DNA of 64,000 bases from Artemisia argyi. Taxonomy: Eukaryota > Streptophyta > Magnoliopsida > Asterales > Asteraceae. Every line of letters begins with the position of its first letter. Within the stretch, counting starts at the first letter, position 1. Below are positions 43,481 through 56,336 of the stretch, in pieces. A program made the translations under genes and the position numbers. A model generated the notes under the pieces. It saw only the letters and a list, made by a program, of their open reading frames with translations, did not search any database and was not told where the DNA came from. Location of the stretch: positions 100,844,772 through 100,908,771 of the forward strand of contig CM060697.1 of the NCBI GenBank assembly GCA_030686995.1, in the 5' to 3' direction.

Positions 43481-45054
43481 GTGATTTACGTCAAATGAAA
43501 ACTTACGTCTAATTACTTGATTTCGTCAACTTTTACGCAGTATGTTTTTATATTTGTCATTAACAAAATGTAGGAAAATCGTAAAATAAAGTAATGTTTT
43601 TACGTGATTATTTGTATTAAAAAAACATATTCGAACCTGTGTTGAAGTATGAGGAGACTCTAGACGTCGATGAGGTGTTGATGAATGTATGCTTGGACGA
43701 ATTATGGTTACGTGTAACTTGCGCATTTTACATTATATATTACAAGTTACATATTTGTTATCATTAAAACACAGGAGACCGTTTGTCTTCATATTTGCAC
43801 TAACAAATATGTCATTCATACAACTGGAGAAAACTTAAACTACCCACAGGGTAGTCTACCCACTAGGAATTAAAACACAATTAAAACACAATTAATGATT
43901 TGTTGGAAGAAAGAGGAGAATATTATTTCTTCTCTCCCAATGAATCAGTGACACCTCATCTGGGTAAACTACCCGGTGGGTAGGTGTATTCATGCCCCAA
44001 CTAGTAGTAAAATCACCATAAATTTTTGTAGATATCTCAAATATGACTCTCCGTTTTCTGCATAAGAAACTAGATATCCAGGGCTTTTCATACGTATGTT
44101 ATACACAATCTGTGTTTCGTGTGCTCTCTAGTCAATAGGAGGAAACTCAATCATTAAGCGACACGCCTAACTGATGACTAACTATTTCGTACAAGATTAC
44201 AAAAATTTACGAAACAACTAACTTGGTTATGTGTCACGTATTGGTTCAACTTCATTTATTTTTCGGATCGTTTCCATGTCTTTCTATTGGGTATTCTCCC
44301 TTATTTTGTGGCTAGGTGTTTGAGGTGCTTGATTTGTGGCATTTGTAACTTTTGGATAGATGATTGGACGCTTTGATCATCTTTATCTTCTTATTCTCCA
44401 AAGAGTTACCAATTTTCTAGTGGCTAGCGGCCACACTGGTTTCATGCGTATGCCATCAATTCAAGGTCAACAACCACTTACAAAGATACAGTTCAAGTCT
44501 TGGGTTGAGGAGAGTACGTACTTTTCTCGAGCATCAATATATAGTATCATTTATCTATTACATGAGTTAGGGTTGTACCAAGTTCAATGTATTATTCGGG
44601 TTGATATATTGTAACCTTTCAAGTGTACTAAACATGGATCTTTTGATCATGTTTCATTATCCTTTTTTTATTTTGTAAAACGAAAACAATTTTATATATT
44701 TAAACTAAATGAGATGGCTAGTTTTAGGGGTGGTGGACGGGTGATTAGAAGTTAATAGAGAAAAACCATGAAACATGAAGGCTACATTTGATGGGGCTAC
44801 AAAGGTCAACTCTCTATACCCTATCATATTTGTTTCCTTCTTAGCACGTCTCTCTCTCATTTACTATTTTCTTATTCTTCTGTTGCAACTTCTTCATTTA
44901 ACTTCCACAACTCACTGGCCCCCACACCACAAGATTCTAATACTTTATTTATTTATTTATTATGTTTCATTTCTATATATACAAGTGTGCAACTCGATCC
45001 TCATTGTTATTGCTTCTTTATATCTAAACTTTCTACCTCTATATCTCTCTATCT
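43481..45054. other. Intergenic region and promoter of the VUP1-like gene
   Basis: No convincing coding region. Around 43853-43985 there is a cluster of CTACCC/GGGTAG motifs in both orientations, perhaps an old small inverted-repeat element. The last ~80 bases before 45055 hold TATATATA near 44974 and a CT-rich leader, suitable for the next gene. Confidence 0.5.
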
Positions 45055-45833
45055 ATGGACTCGAATCACTCATCATATTCATACACATCCATGAACAACT
45101 CTATGGTTGATAGCGACACCGTAACAGCCGAAGAGAGTGGTTGGACTACATATTTTGAAGATTTTATGGTTGAGCAACAGCAAGATCATCAAAATAATTC
45201 ATTAGCTCATAAACATCAACATGATCATTTTAATAAAGACCCTCATCAACAGCCGCTACATGATCACCAACCTGAGTTATCTGATGCTGCTTCATATGTT
45301 GAGTGGAATAATATGGCGAATTCGATGAATGGTGCAGCCCCAAAATTTGACAAGAAGTTGAATCATATCAAGAAAACAAATAGAAGAACAAGAAATCATA
45401 TTCGATACGATGATTCATTGGAAGATACTGCTAGCTCTCCTGTTAATAGTCCAAAGGTATATATGATTATGAGATTACTTATAATTATGTTTTATAAAAG
45501 ATTTTATTTGTTTTGCTTAATGACAATTTCTTTTATATGTGGATGTTGTTAATAGGTTGGGAGTCCACATATGGGGTTTAATCAAATTATACAGAATTCT
45601 TTGGTAAATATTTTCTACCAACTCTTATATTATACAGAATTCTTTGGTAAATATTTTCTACCAACTCTTAATGGTTATCATCTATAACCCGTTTTCGTGT
45701 TAAATAGGGAAAACGAGGTGATTTTGAAGATCGAAGCAAGGATATGACATTTCAAGAAAGCAACAATGGAAGCACAGATTTGAGGAAAAGAGGGTTATGT
45801 TTGGTTCCTTTGTCCATGTTTATAAATATATGA
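45055..45833 (+). CDS. VUP1-like protein (VASCULAR-RELATED UNKNOWN PROTEIN family), three exons, 191 aa
   Basis: Predicted exons 45055-45456, 45556-45603 and 45708-45833, all joined in phase 0 with GT/AG introns (CCAAAG|GTATAT, TTAATAG|GTTGGG, TCTTTG|GTAAAT, TTAAATAG|GGAAAA). The N-terminal motif EESGWTTYFEDF (residues 26-37) and the C-terminal LRKRGLCLVPLSMFI (about 175-189) are the two conserved blocks of the family. Between them is a His/Gln-rich stretch, a KKLNHIKKTNRRTRNH basic patch and a Ser/Pro segment. In Arabidopsis VUP1 is linked to xylem development and hormone response; its biochemical role is unclear. Without splicing, the frame would end at 45552 in intron 1. A 43-bp duplication spans the exon 2 donor. 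Confidence 0.85.
45587..45672 (+). repeat. 43-bp tandem duplication covering exon 2 end and splice donor of the VUP1-like gene
   Basis: ATTATACAGAATTCTTTGGT followed by AAATATTTTCTACCAACTCT occurs twice in a row (period 43). Both copies contain TCTTTG|GTAAAT, giving two equal donors at 45604 and 45647. Use of the second adds 43 nt and shifts the frame. Confidence 0.9.
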
Positions 45834-46481
45834 TAACTTGTCTACCCCCACCGAATACATATGCAGAAGAATTGATGGTAAATTTGTATAGTGTTGTTAA
45901 ATACTTCAAGGAGAAGGAAACAGTCGAACTTGTGACATTGCAGATAGTGTAAGCCCAGTTGACTATCAAATCGCACATCCTTAATTCTGTATCTTGTAAA
46001 TTTATAATTTGTAATAATTTTCATGTTTATTACAATGAGGTAAGCATGAACCTCTATATGACTATATCTTGATTAAATATGATCTTTATGTAAATGTATT
46101 CCAGTTTCTTCTAATTTTGTTGTCACAATCAAGCTTGATTGCAATTTCAAACATGAATTTCAAAGGGTGGATATACTTTTTGACAAAGTTTAAGAAATTG
46201 ATGTATCTAATAAAACCCTAAGGTTAATCAATTCGAGGTGGTAATTACCCACCATTTGGGAGTTTTGTCGCCACCGACACTTAACACGTACAACCATCTC
46301 ATATAGACATTTTACGTAAATCACCTTATAGATGCGCATTTAGATTCCACTAGTGTACTAGCTAGCAAGAGTTATCATAAATTCATTACCGATTTCCCCT
46401 TAGGGTGCAGTTGCTTGGTTCAAGTGTTTATGGGCCAATTATAGTTCATAAGACAAGACATGCCCCTGGTGAGTTTTCTTC
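45834..46481. other. 3' flank of the VUP1-like gene, then intergenic
   Basis: AT-rich 3' UTR-like sequence, then nothing recognisable up to the LTR element. The bases before the element (TTCCAAAT) continue at 54553 (GAAATTTG). Confidence 0.5.
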
Positions 46482-46486
46482 CAAAT

Positions 46487-47275
46487 TGTTGGAATTATTA
46501 TATCATGACATTCATACAAATAAACCAAGTACATCAAAGTGAGCATAGCGGAAGCAATTATAATAGAATCAAATAACATGTAATTAATTAATCAATAATT
46601 AAATAGTAAACATACCTTTGTGATTCTAGCCCGAACAAGAATCAAAGCAATCTTCCGGAACCAAGAAACCTAATTAGGGTTTATAAGGATTATAAGAATT
46701 ACCCCTTACCTTTTTGTAATTCAATCCAAGAATCAAATAATAGTGTGTTTGATTCACGTTCTTGTACACACGTACTAATTCAAGAAAAAGTTTATGCAAG
46801 TAATAAACACAAAACAATTTTAGATCAATAAAATCGAAACCCTAAGGGTTTGGTTTTGATGAAATCGACCAAGAAAGAAGGAGAGGAGAAAAACACCAAG
46901 ATGTGTGTGTACAAGTTATGAGAAAAACCTACATCTTGGGTTTGCTTATATACTACACAAGACTTGGAGCTCAAGGCACAAAGGAGGTGGGTGCACCCCT
47001 TGGGCCGATCGGTTTTGGAACCCACAAGGGCATTCCGGAACCTTCTCTTGTTTCCATGTTTTGTCTAGTATTTACTTTCCTAATCTTCATTTAAATAAAT
47101 AATTAGTCATTAATCAATAATACTAATTATTATTATTTATTTTGTATTTAATAATTAATTATAACATTTTATAAATAATTATTACTTTTTCTCTTCATAC
47201 GTTATTGTGTGCAATCCCGTGATCTCGAGTTCGATCCTAACATACGTCTACTAAAATAATGTCCATATTCTAACA
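46487..47275 (-). repeat. 3' LTR of the LARD element (left end on the plus strand)
   Basis: 789 bp, TGTTGGAATT...TTCTAACA on the plus strand. A minus-strand TATA box (GTATATAAGC) lies at about 46944-46953. Confidence 0.94.
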
Positions 47276-50200
47276 GCTCCCACTTGGACATATTTTAATA
47301 GTGTAATCACATCGGTTAGCGTCTTGCAACACGCCGATGCCTCTAGTACGATCTCGAGTAAGGCTCCTGGAAAAACCTTTTAATGATTTCTCATTATTAT
47401 TATCCTTTTGTTTCTAATACCATGTTAATAAGGATATGGATTAAAGTCATTTCTTAATTAACCATTCTGTTTCTCGTTGTTTATGATTGATCAAGATTAC
47501 CAAATCTTCTGAACATATTCAGGGGAGATTTTGGGTGCGGCCGCACATGCATCTTACCAACCTTATGAGGGGCCCAGCAGTATTAAACTCCAAAAATAAA
47601 TTAGAAGGAACAAATTCTATCTTGACTACAAGCAAAACCCACAAACTTTGTAACACTTCCGAAAACAACCCTTATGACTACCAGTTACGTATAGCGTTAA
47701 GTTGTTCCACACAAATGTACTACATTCATGACACTTATCTTGCATCTCAAGTCTGAGGATAACTTCTCATGATTTACTTAATAACTAAATCCATAAAGTA
47801 ACATCATGTAGTTGGGATAAGTCCTATATTCGGTATCATTGAATATCATCTGAAATGGCATGACTACGCATCAATATACTTTAAGTATATTATACTAACC
47901 TTCAAATTTGTCTTGATTTAATAATATTCCCATATTATTAACTGACAACGGACAATTTAAGAATAACCTTTATTCATGGATTTAAACATACAAATATAGG
48001 ATACAATATATTATAAATTAAACATACCATGTATTTCAATTTATCATAATAATTGTTTAACATCCCTTATCCAAATACTAAATAGATCAATGCATGAAAA
48101 TCTTGTTGATGAATTATGACTCAAGTAATGACATTCCTACTTGTTGACAAAACATAAATCATCCAACTTTGATCTATCGGAATTTTAAGAATACTTATTT
48201 CAAGAATTCAACTAGTGAAGTTCTTGTATGTGCATACTCAACTATTTTTGACAATGCCATATAATTATTTCATAAAATGTGTGACATCCTTAACCACCAA
48301 TTTATGATAATTAAACTTCCAAACATTTTAAAGTTTAAAGTATTCTTATTCTCTTAATGTATAATGCAACTATGCTCTTATTTAAGCATAACTAGTAATA
48401 GCCAAGGATGAAATCCTTACCATAACTAGTATTGAGTGTCATCTCAATTTCATTAGCATCATTGTATGCAACAACAATATGCTATTAAAACTTTCCGTAA
48501 ACCATAATATCTATTGTGTAATGTTTGATGCCCTTCAAACTTTCAAGTTTTTTAGCTATGACAATTTTCACAACAATTTAAAAAATTGTTCATCTATAGA
48601 ATTTTGAAGCTGTTCCAGATTTAGGATGTAATTCCATAATCAAACATATTCTTTATAGAATATTACACAAGTTATCTAATAACTTTTAATTAGATATTAA
48701 TATTGCCAAATCATCTTGTAATCAAGCATGATACAACAAAACATGATGTACATGAAAAATCTTTGAGTCATACTTAGATTTTATTCATGTCATACATATC
48801 TATTTAGACTTTCTAAATAATATATCATGTTATACATATTAGATTTATTTACCGCACATGTTTCAACAATAAACATTGATTCCAAGGTTATATGTCTTAT
48901 TTCATAAATCTTACAAGTAAAATTTCATTCCATTCTAACACTTAACATTTACTTATATGGAATATTACTTTTCATATGTTCCACAACATATATGATTTAA
49001 GAAATTAAACATAATACTCCCACTAGCTTTTAGGAATTCTTAGAAATTATCTTATTTTAATTACAAATCAAAACATGAATTTATAATTAAACATAAGAGT
49101 AATCTTCTAGATGCATGCATTTATCCATCCATGAATTATTGCACCATGTACACTTTCAAAGATTTATTTGAATTCATAAACTCCTTTTGATTACTTATCG
49201 TCCTCGCTCAAGTAATCTCTCAAGAAAGAGTTTTGATATTCCATTGTCAATGACAATCATAATCTTTGTATATTTAATGTGTTTAGAATTGAATATTCAA
49301 TCACATTTAATTGCTTAAATGTGATTAATAATCTTGTCATAAAACATACATTAAATACGTGTACAACATTGTCCATATGATTTCTATACAAAGATTTAAA
49401 CCATAAAGGTTACCTAATCTTTGAAGAAACTCATTTTAATTTTCTAGTCTAACTATTAAGATAAATCAAATTTCAAAAATTGATTATCTTTATGGACAGC
49501 ATCTTAATCATTCATATCATGTATACTTTACCCAACTTCATATTTGGTAATGTATCATAATGATTATCAGGTTTATAATAATCCTGTAAATCATAGCCCT
49601 CAGCATATTAATCAAATATCTGATATATATTACTATTCTATGAATGATAATTCCATCATTTTGAGATTTAACATTTAACATTTAAATGTCAAACTTTATT
49701 ATCATGTTGAGATTTAACATTCAAATGTCAAACTTCATCATGATATTTACTAGTGTATTTTAGAAGATTATGTATCTTGTAATTTTATCTTTTAAAGATC
49801 AAAACTCCCACTTGCTTTTAGTAATTTAAAGACTATCTTTAAATACTTAGCAAATAAAGAAACAATACAATGTTCCCTTTTGGGATATTACAAATACTTA
49901 TTGATAGTTCCTTACTTAACTTTGTTAACAACCTCTTCATAAGCAGTTAAACAAATTTAGAACTTCAATTTAAGACTTAATGTGATTCATCACATTCCAT
50001 CATATGATAATGTCTTATTAATCTTCTATATTGGAGTTTTATTAAATATGTCCAAGTCATACTCAACATTCTAACCTTGATAACTTTTGGAAGAAAAGAA
50101 GTCATGGTTATCTTTAATCAAACAATATAACAAGAGTTTGATTTTCCTAAATGAACATATCATAAACATTTGATATTTCATTAGTATTAATATTGTAAGA

Positions 50201-53200
50201 CAATCTAACAATATTAAAGATAACCTTATTCCTTTTGACTTGTTTATTTACCAACTAAGTCATTTTAATGGTATAATAATATTCAAGCCAATTACATGCT
50301 TTATAACTCTAGTACTTTTTACAAAGTCTCTTCATGTCCATGTCTTTACAAGAAAATATAAACTGTTATAATCCCACTATACGTTATAAGTCATTTAACA
50401 ATTTAATAACTTTATGTATATGTCTTAATTAAAAACACAACAAGATAATGTCTTACTTTATTATAAGTCTTGTAACAATTAAAAGACTTTATGTTTATAT
50501 CTTTACAATGAAACATAAACATGTTTAACTAAAGTAATTATGAACACCATCTTTTGGTTTCAATAGTAATTTCAAGTTAATTTATTACATCACAATAATG
50601 TAAATAACATTATTTCTTCATTTATTTATGTCATTCCAAGAACACATAAATATTCAGATTAAAGTAGCATTAGATTACTTAATTAATTTATGTCATTCGA
50701 TGAATTCATAAATCTATAAATTAAAGTAGTCTTGATATCATATTGATACATGTTCTAATAGGTATCTAATTTAGAAACTGCAAATTCTCATAGTTCAATT
50801 ACATCAGTTGATCTGCTAGTAATGAAAATATGAAATTCACCTTGTTGTTGCAATCTAGTTAAGCTCTCACATAACATAAATTGTAACACCAAGTGTTTCT
50901 TGAATTAGCCTAGTATAATTCTTATTAGAACATTATTCTAATTTAAAAACTGCAAATTCTCATAGTTCTATTACACCGGTTGATCTGCTAGTAATGAAAT
51001 ATGAAATTCACCTTGTTGTTGCAATCTAGCTAAGCTCTCACATAACATAAATTGTAACACCAAGTGTTTCTTGAATTAATATTAGAATATTATTCTCTTA
51101 CCTTGTAGTCAAGAGAATCCATTGAATCATATCTTTATGAGTTGTTTCTTGCACACAATAAAGATAACATTTCTCCCACTTGTGCATGGAACAACCTCAT
51201 ATAGTTGATAAACAACATGCCATGCATTTGTTTATGTGTTCAATATGATTGTGTCAAGTATATGTAAAACAACAATGTCTAGTAAGGAAACGTACAAGAC
51301 TTATCCTTAAAAGTATGAGTGCCTATACTTGGAAAGTAATTATCTTTAGCTACCAAGATATCAAAGCTTGTAACTCCCACTGAATTAAAGATCATTACAA
51401 TAATTCCTTATTCAGTGATAAGTACACAATACTCCCACTGAATTTGACAACATTGTAAATGTTTCCTATCCAGTGAAAGCAAATAGTGTGCTTTTAACTT
51501 TCCTACACCTTTAAATGTCCATACGTAACAATTACTTATGCATTAAAAGTGTATTCTACTACGTAAATGATGGACTATCCACCAAATGCTTTTAACTTGA
51601 AAATTGGGCATGCAATTTCTTCCTTAATAGGTCTATCATCCTACAATGTATGTAGCACCTTTAAAACAACTAGTTTGTCTTTAAACATTTTGCAGTAATT
51701 AGTCTAGCTTCTAATTATAATAACTCATAAACTGTCATACATAATTTTCTGTTAACCAAATATCATATTTGTTACTAAGAACTTGATCACCGAATGAGGA
51801 TGATAAAATCCCTATGAAAAATATTTACAATTTTCTTAACCATTAAAAAATTTGCTATGAGTTATATTAGAATTTAGACATATCTAATATTCCTATTATC
51901 CTTTCTCATTCATGAAAAGGAATAGGATTGTGTCTCACTCTTCCTTCATAGAAAGGAGACTTCTTTTGTCTTTCAAGTAAATATTTCTTAATCAAACATT
52001 TGTTTGAAAACAGAACTAGATCAATTTACCAAAGCCCAAAGTGCGTTTACGGTTTGAACGTTGCATTAATACATTAAAACGAATTACAAAATTCAATTTC
52101 AGTATTTTCGATAATTAGATCTTTAAGAAAATAAAATACTCATTGGTAAATATTCATATAAACCATAGTATTTTCTTAAAGCTAGGATCCTAAATTGACA
52201 TAGTACCATTACATCAGTTGATCTGCTAGTAATGATAGTATTCAACAAGGTAATTGTCGAACAATAATTGCCAATATCATATTGCAATTCCTAGATTTAT
52301 GGGATTTACAATCACAAAACATTTGTAATGTAAGCATGTTTGATCCCCATCTTAATGCCTTGAGTCCAAGATCTCACTTCCTACTCAATTTAAGTCGTCT
52401 AACTTAAAAACTGCAAACTCACAAATCCATCACATCAGTTGATCTGCTAGCAATGAATTTATGAAATTTACCTCTCCATTGCAATCTCGCCAAGTTCTCA
52501 CATGACGTAAATTACAACTTCAAGTGTTCTTAATTAGATGGCATTCGACTTAATTTTATAAGGGTATTAATATTTTGATGTGATCAAAATAATGTATGAA
52601 GAAGCATGCATACAACTTCATAACATTGGTTTTACAAAACATTTTTATTACCAATTAGCTAAGAGTAAAATAACAAAGTTTTGATTGAGGTATCGGGTTC
52701 ACCAATTAAAGAATAACCATCAATTATCGTCCACTATATCGTACTTTTGCATAAGCCCGAAAGCTTAGTGTTTCGGATAATCATTGTGGAATTGTGGATT
52801 ATTCACCCTTAAGATGACAATGTACATGTAATGGTTGTTCGGTAAGTCTAATTTACACACAAACGAGCGTTAAGACAGAATGTTGTCTCTCTAAGGCCAC
52901 AATTTAATGCGTCGCCATCCTTATACCCATCTTATAGTGTGTAAACTTCGGTCGAGCCTATTTAACCATTACGTACAAAAACATCAATCAATCAATTATT
53001 TGAGATTTAAACTCTTAAAAACCAAAACAATTTCGCCATTATTTAGTCCGTATTATTTTTCTATTCAAAAATTACCCTTTTCGTTTATAAACATGTCTAA
53101 CACAATAAATAAACAAAAAACAAGTAATATACAATAAAAAAAATAAAACAACTAAATAAACAAATATACATAATCATAACAATTAAATATGTATAAAACA

Positions 53201-53758
53201 TGTAGCCACATGCAAATCTTATTCAAAAGTCCTATTAATAATCAAATCTAGGTGTATTACGTATTAATTCAATTAGGGCTTTCTTTTTCTTGGAAAAAGA
53301 GCCACATACATCGATAAATCGATTGCGTAAGCCAAAATTAAATAAATACCACATATCACATAATTGATTACTTAATATTGGAGTCTTCCCCAATTCGACA
53401 TCTATTAATAAATTTACATGTTGCGATATAACTTAACCATTAATTCATATAAACAATTTAAACCATTTAAATTATAACACAATATAAAAATCCATGCAAA
53501 TATGCACTTTTTCATGGATTTAGCTTAACAATTAACATATACTAAAACGCATAACAATTACATGACATCCTAGGGTTTCTAATCATATTAATAAATTACA
53601 AACCAAAACCCTAAAACCCTAAAAGGTCTAAATCGACCTAATTAAAAAAATTAGGGTTAGGAATCAAAAACCCTAAAAACATGTAATTAAACGAATCAAG
53701 ATTCAATTTTTATGCGTTTCGATAATTAATTACACATTATAACGGCTCTAGATGCCAC
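47276..53758 (-). other. Internal non-coding region of the LARD element
   Basis: 6,483 bp, strongly AT-rich. Six copies of a CTCCCACT motif (AGTGGGAG on the element strand) occur near 47277, 49017, 49804, 51172, 51373 and 51431. A repeat of about 130 bp sits at 50775 and 50947 (172-base spacing) and, more diverged, at 52408; a short piece is at 52208. No ORF above 90 codons and none with protein-like features. Confidence 0.8.
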
Positions 53759-54547
53759 TGTTGGAATTATTATATCATGACATTCATACAAATAAACCAA
53801 GTACATCAAAGTGAGCATAGCGGAAGCAATTATAATAGAATCAAATAACATGTAATTAATTAATCAATAATTAAATAGTAAACATACCTTTGTGATTCTA
53901 GCCCGAACAAGAATCAAAGCAATCTTCCGGAACCAAGAACCCTAATTAGGGTTTATAAGGATTATAAGAATTACCCCTTACCTTTTTGTAATTCAATCCA
54001 AGAATCAAACAATAGTGTGTTTGATTCACGTTCTTGTACACACGTACTAATTCAAGAAAAAGTTTATGCAAGTAATAAACACAAAACAATTTTAGATCAA
54101 TAAAATCGAAACCCTAAGGGTTTGGTTTTGATGAAATCGACCAAGAAAGAAGGAGAGGAGAAAAACACCAAGATGTGTGTGTACAAGTTATGAGAAAAAC
54201 CTACATCTTGGGTTTGCTTATATACTACACAAGACTTGGAGCTCAAGACACAAAGGAGGTGGGTGCACCCCTTGGGCCGATCGGTTTTGGAACCCACAAG
54301 GGCATTCCGGAACCTTCTCTTGTTTCCATGTTTTGTCTAGTATTTACTTTCCTAATCTTCATTTAAATAAATAATTAGTCATTAATCAATAATACAAATT
54401 ATTATTATTTATTTTGTATTTAATAATTAATTATAACATTTTATAAATAATTATTACTTTTTCTCTTCATACGTTATTGTGTGCAATCCCGTGATCTCGA
54501 GTTCGATCCTAACATACGTCTACTAAAATAATGTCCATATTTTAACA
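53759..54547 (-). repeat. 5' LTR of the LARD element (right end on the plus strand)
   Basis: 789 bp. Differences from the left LTR: AAGAACCC/AAGAAACC, CAAACAAT/CAAATAAT, AAGACAC/AAGGCAC, TACAAAT/TACTAAT and ATTTTAACA/ATTCTAACA. Confidence 0.94.
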
Positions 54548-54552
54548 CAAAT

Positions 54553-56100
54553 GAAATTTGATCTGAGAGACGTTTTTGAGGTAAAACACTGCTAAGAAAA
54601 TATATGATAAAATTTGGAAGTTTTACTTCTAAAACTAAATTTGGTTTCCAAATTCGTTGGTTTAGTTTTGTTGTATTACTGTTTAATAATTTTGATAAGA
54701 AGGTAGCTTGTCCTCAAACGTGATAATTTAAATCTTCTATGATGAAGGCGTCCAATAAATTAATAGCTTTGATTCATTACTTGAACGATATATTGTAAAA
54801 GAAGCTGCATAATACTACAATGAAATTGTAAATAAGTTTTTCTATATCTTGCATACAACATGATGAAAGAGATCATAAGAGCCAGAACAAAACGAGCTAG
54901 ACTGTTGCGTAAAAATCTAGTATAATCTGTTCATTTTGTGTCTAGTTTTCGGCCATTCTATTAAACTTGATTATTTGATGACATTATATTAGTAAGTAGG
55001 ACAGTAGGTAGATGACAAACTCTCTGGACCGGCAAACAGAAAGAAAGTAAACATAGTACCAACAGTTATAAAAATAAAATAGTTAAGATCAAAATATAAA
55101 AAATCATAAGGGTTTGACAGTAATATATGTTCTCGATTACACGATCATCTTGATAGGAAAAAAAAAAAAAAAACCGCGAAACTTAGCTAGAAGAAGATGT
55201 AGCCAAATGGTAATTAAGGAATAACTGAGAAGAAAATGTTCAAGTCAAATTAGATAAGAAAACCGCAAGGATCATGATGATTAAAACCAACCTGAGTCGT
55301 CATTCCTCACACCCTCGCTGAATGGTTTAGCAATAAATAATTTGGATAATATGTTCTTGCATAACATATTTACAGAAAATAGAATCAGAAAAATTCTCAA
55401 GTCTTAAACCATATTAACAAGTCCAACACAAAAAGTTTATTTCAAATGAAAAATTAAATGATGAAGAATACATTACATCAATTAAGTTGGTATTTAATTC
55501 TGCATACGCAATATATATTCCCTTTATAACCATAGTTTAAGTTCGTATTAGTGGTATAAATAAAACTTGACGAGAGGAATATTTCCCATAGTCGAATATT
55601 TTTATCCAAGTTGCTTGAGTATACATCACTTTATATTCCCAACAGATTTCAGAAAGATGAAGAATTTGTATGTGTGTATATATATATTATTGACATAATT
55701 GAACATCTTGCAGGCCACTAGTTTATATTATTAGGAAAAAAGGGCTGCAATTAGAAGACCCCTCCATGTGCTTAGAACCATAGTTGTTGAACCTAAGTAC
55801 TTGAATGATTGCACAAGACCTTATCCTACCATAAATTCTTAGATTGACTCTTGATATACATTTTACCTAATCCTACCATAAATGAGTAATACTTATTCTT
55901 TAAATAAATTATTAAAGTAGCTTTAACTAACTTAATTGCTTGATACATACACATCTGTAAAGAATCTACAAGTGACACAAATGAGATGCAAATTCAGGGA
56001 ATACAACTTGAACTCAACCTACACTGATAGAGCAAATAACATGTAGAAAAAAAAAAAAAAAAAAAAAACGAAAAAAGAAAAAGAAAAAAAAAATCTGATC
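54553..56100. other. Intergenic region with A-rich tracts, no gene seen
   Basis: AT-rich, no ORF. A runs at 55159-55174 and 56047-56091 (interrupted by C and G). Confidence 0.5.
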
Positions 56101-56149
56101 TTCACACATTCGCAATGCGGATCTTGGAGAAGGCACACCCGGAATTGCA

Positions 56150-56336
56150 CCAAGACTACACTACTGCAGTGTATTACATAGTAGTCCATTGGTATGGGAA
56201 GCTATAGCATTAATCAGAGGTCATGGGTTCGAATCATGTCCATGTGTCCCTTTAATCATAGCATTACACAATTTACCTCTTTCGTGTAAGCCACATGACC
56301 GGTAGGTGCCCCAGAGGATTGGTTACCTTTTTTTTT
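56150..56336 (+). mobile_element. Possible tRNA-derived SINE
   Basis: TAGTCCATTGGTATGGGAAG (from 56181) resembles an RNA polymerase III A box, and GGGTTCGAATC (56225-56235) is a good B box, spaced about 40 bases apart as in tRNA-derived SINEs. A body of about 90 bases follows, ending in a T run (56328-56336). No target duplication was identified, and the T run may instead belong to the neighbouring LINE. Confidence 0.4.

Larger units (their letters stand above)
46487..54547 (-). mobile_element. Complete non-coding LTR retrotransposon (LARD type), minus orientation
   Basis: 8,061 bp with 789-bp LTRs that differ at 5 positions, flanked by target duplication CAAAT (46482-46486 and 54548-54552). 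The primer site TGGCATCTAGAGCC (minus strand, 53744-53757) next to the right LTR and polypurine tract CCAAGTGGGAGC (minus, 47276-47287) next to the left LTR fix the orientation. The 6,483-bp internal region is full of stops on both strands and has no gag, protease, integrase or RT trace. It must have been moved by proteins of another (probably Copia) element. High LTR identity means a recent insertion. Confidence 0.93.

Noticed and set aside
43853..43985. A MITE with CTACCC/GGGTAG ends
   Set aside because: Short motifs occur in both orientations, but no clean terminal repeats or target duplication could be defined.
44360..45110. Frames of 84 and 111 codons upstream of the VUP1-like gene
   Set aside because: Low-complexity, hydrophobic composition typical of AT-rich intergenic DNA; the second overlaps the true first exon in another frame.
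46825..54374. Small ORFs of 60-90 codons in the LTRs and interior of the 46.5-54.5 kb element
   Set aside because: No gag/pol motifs; those in the LTRs lie over the promoter region and are not protein-like.
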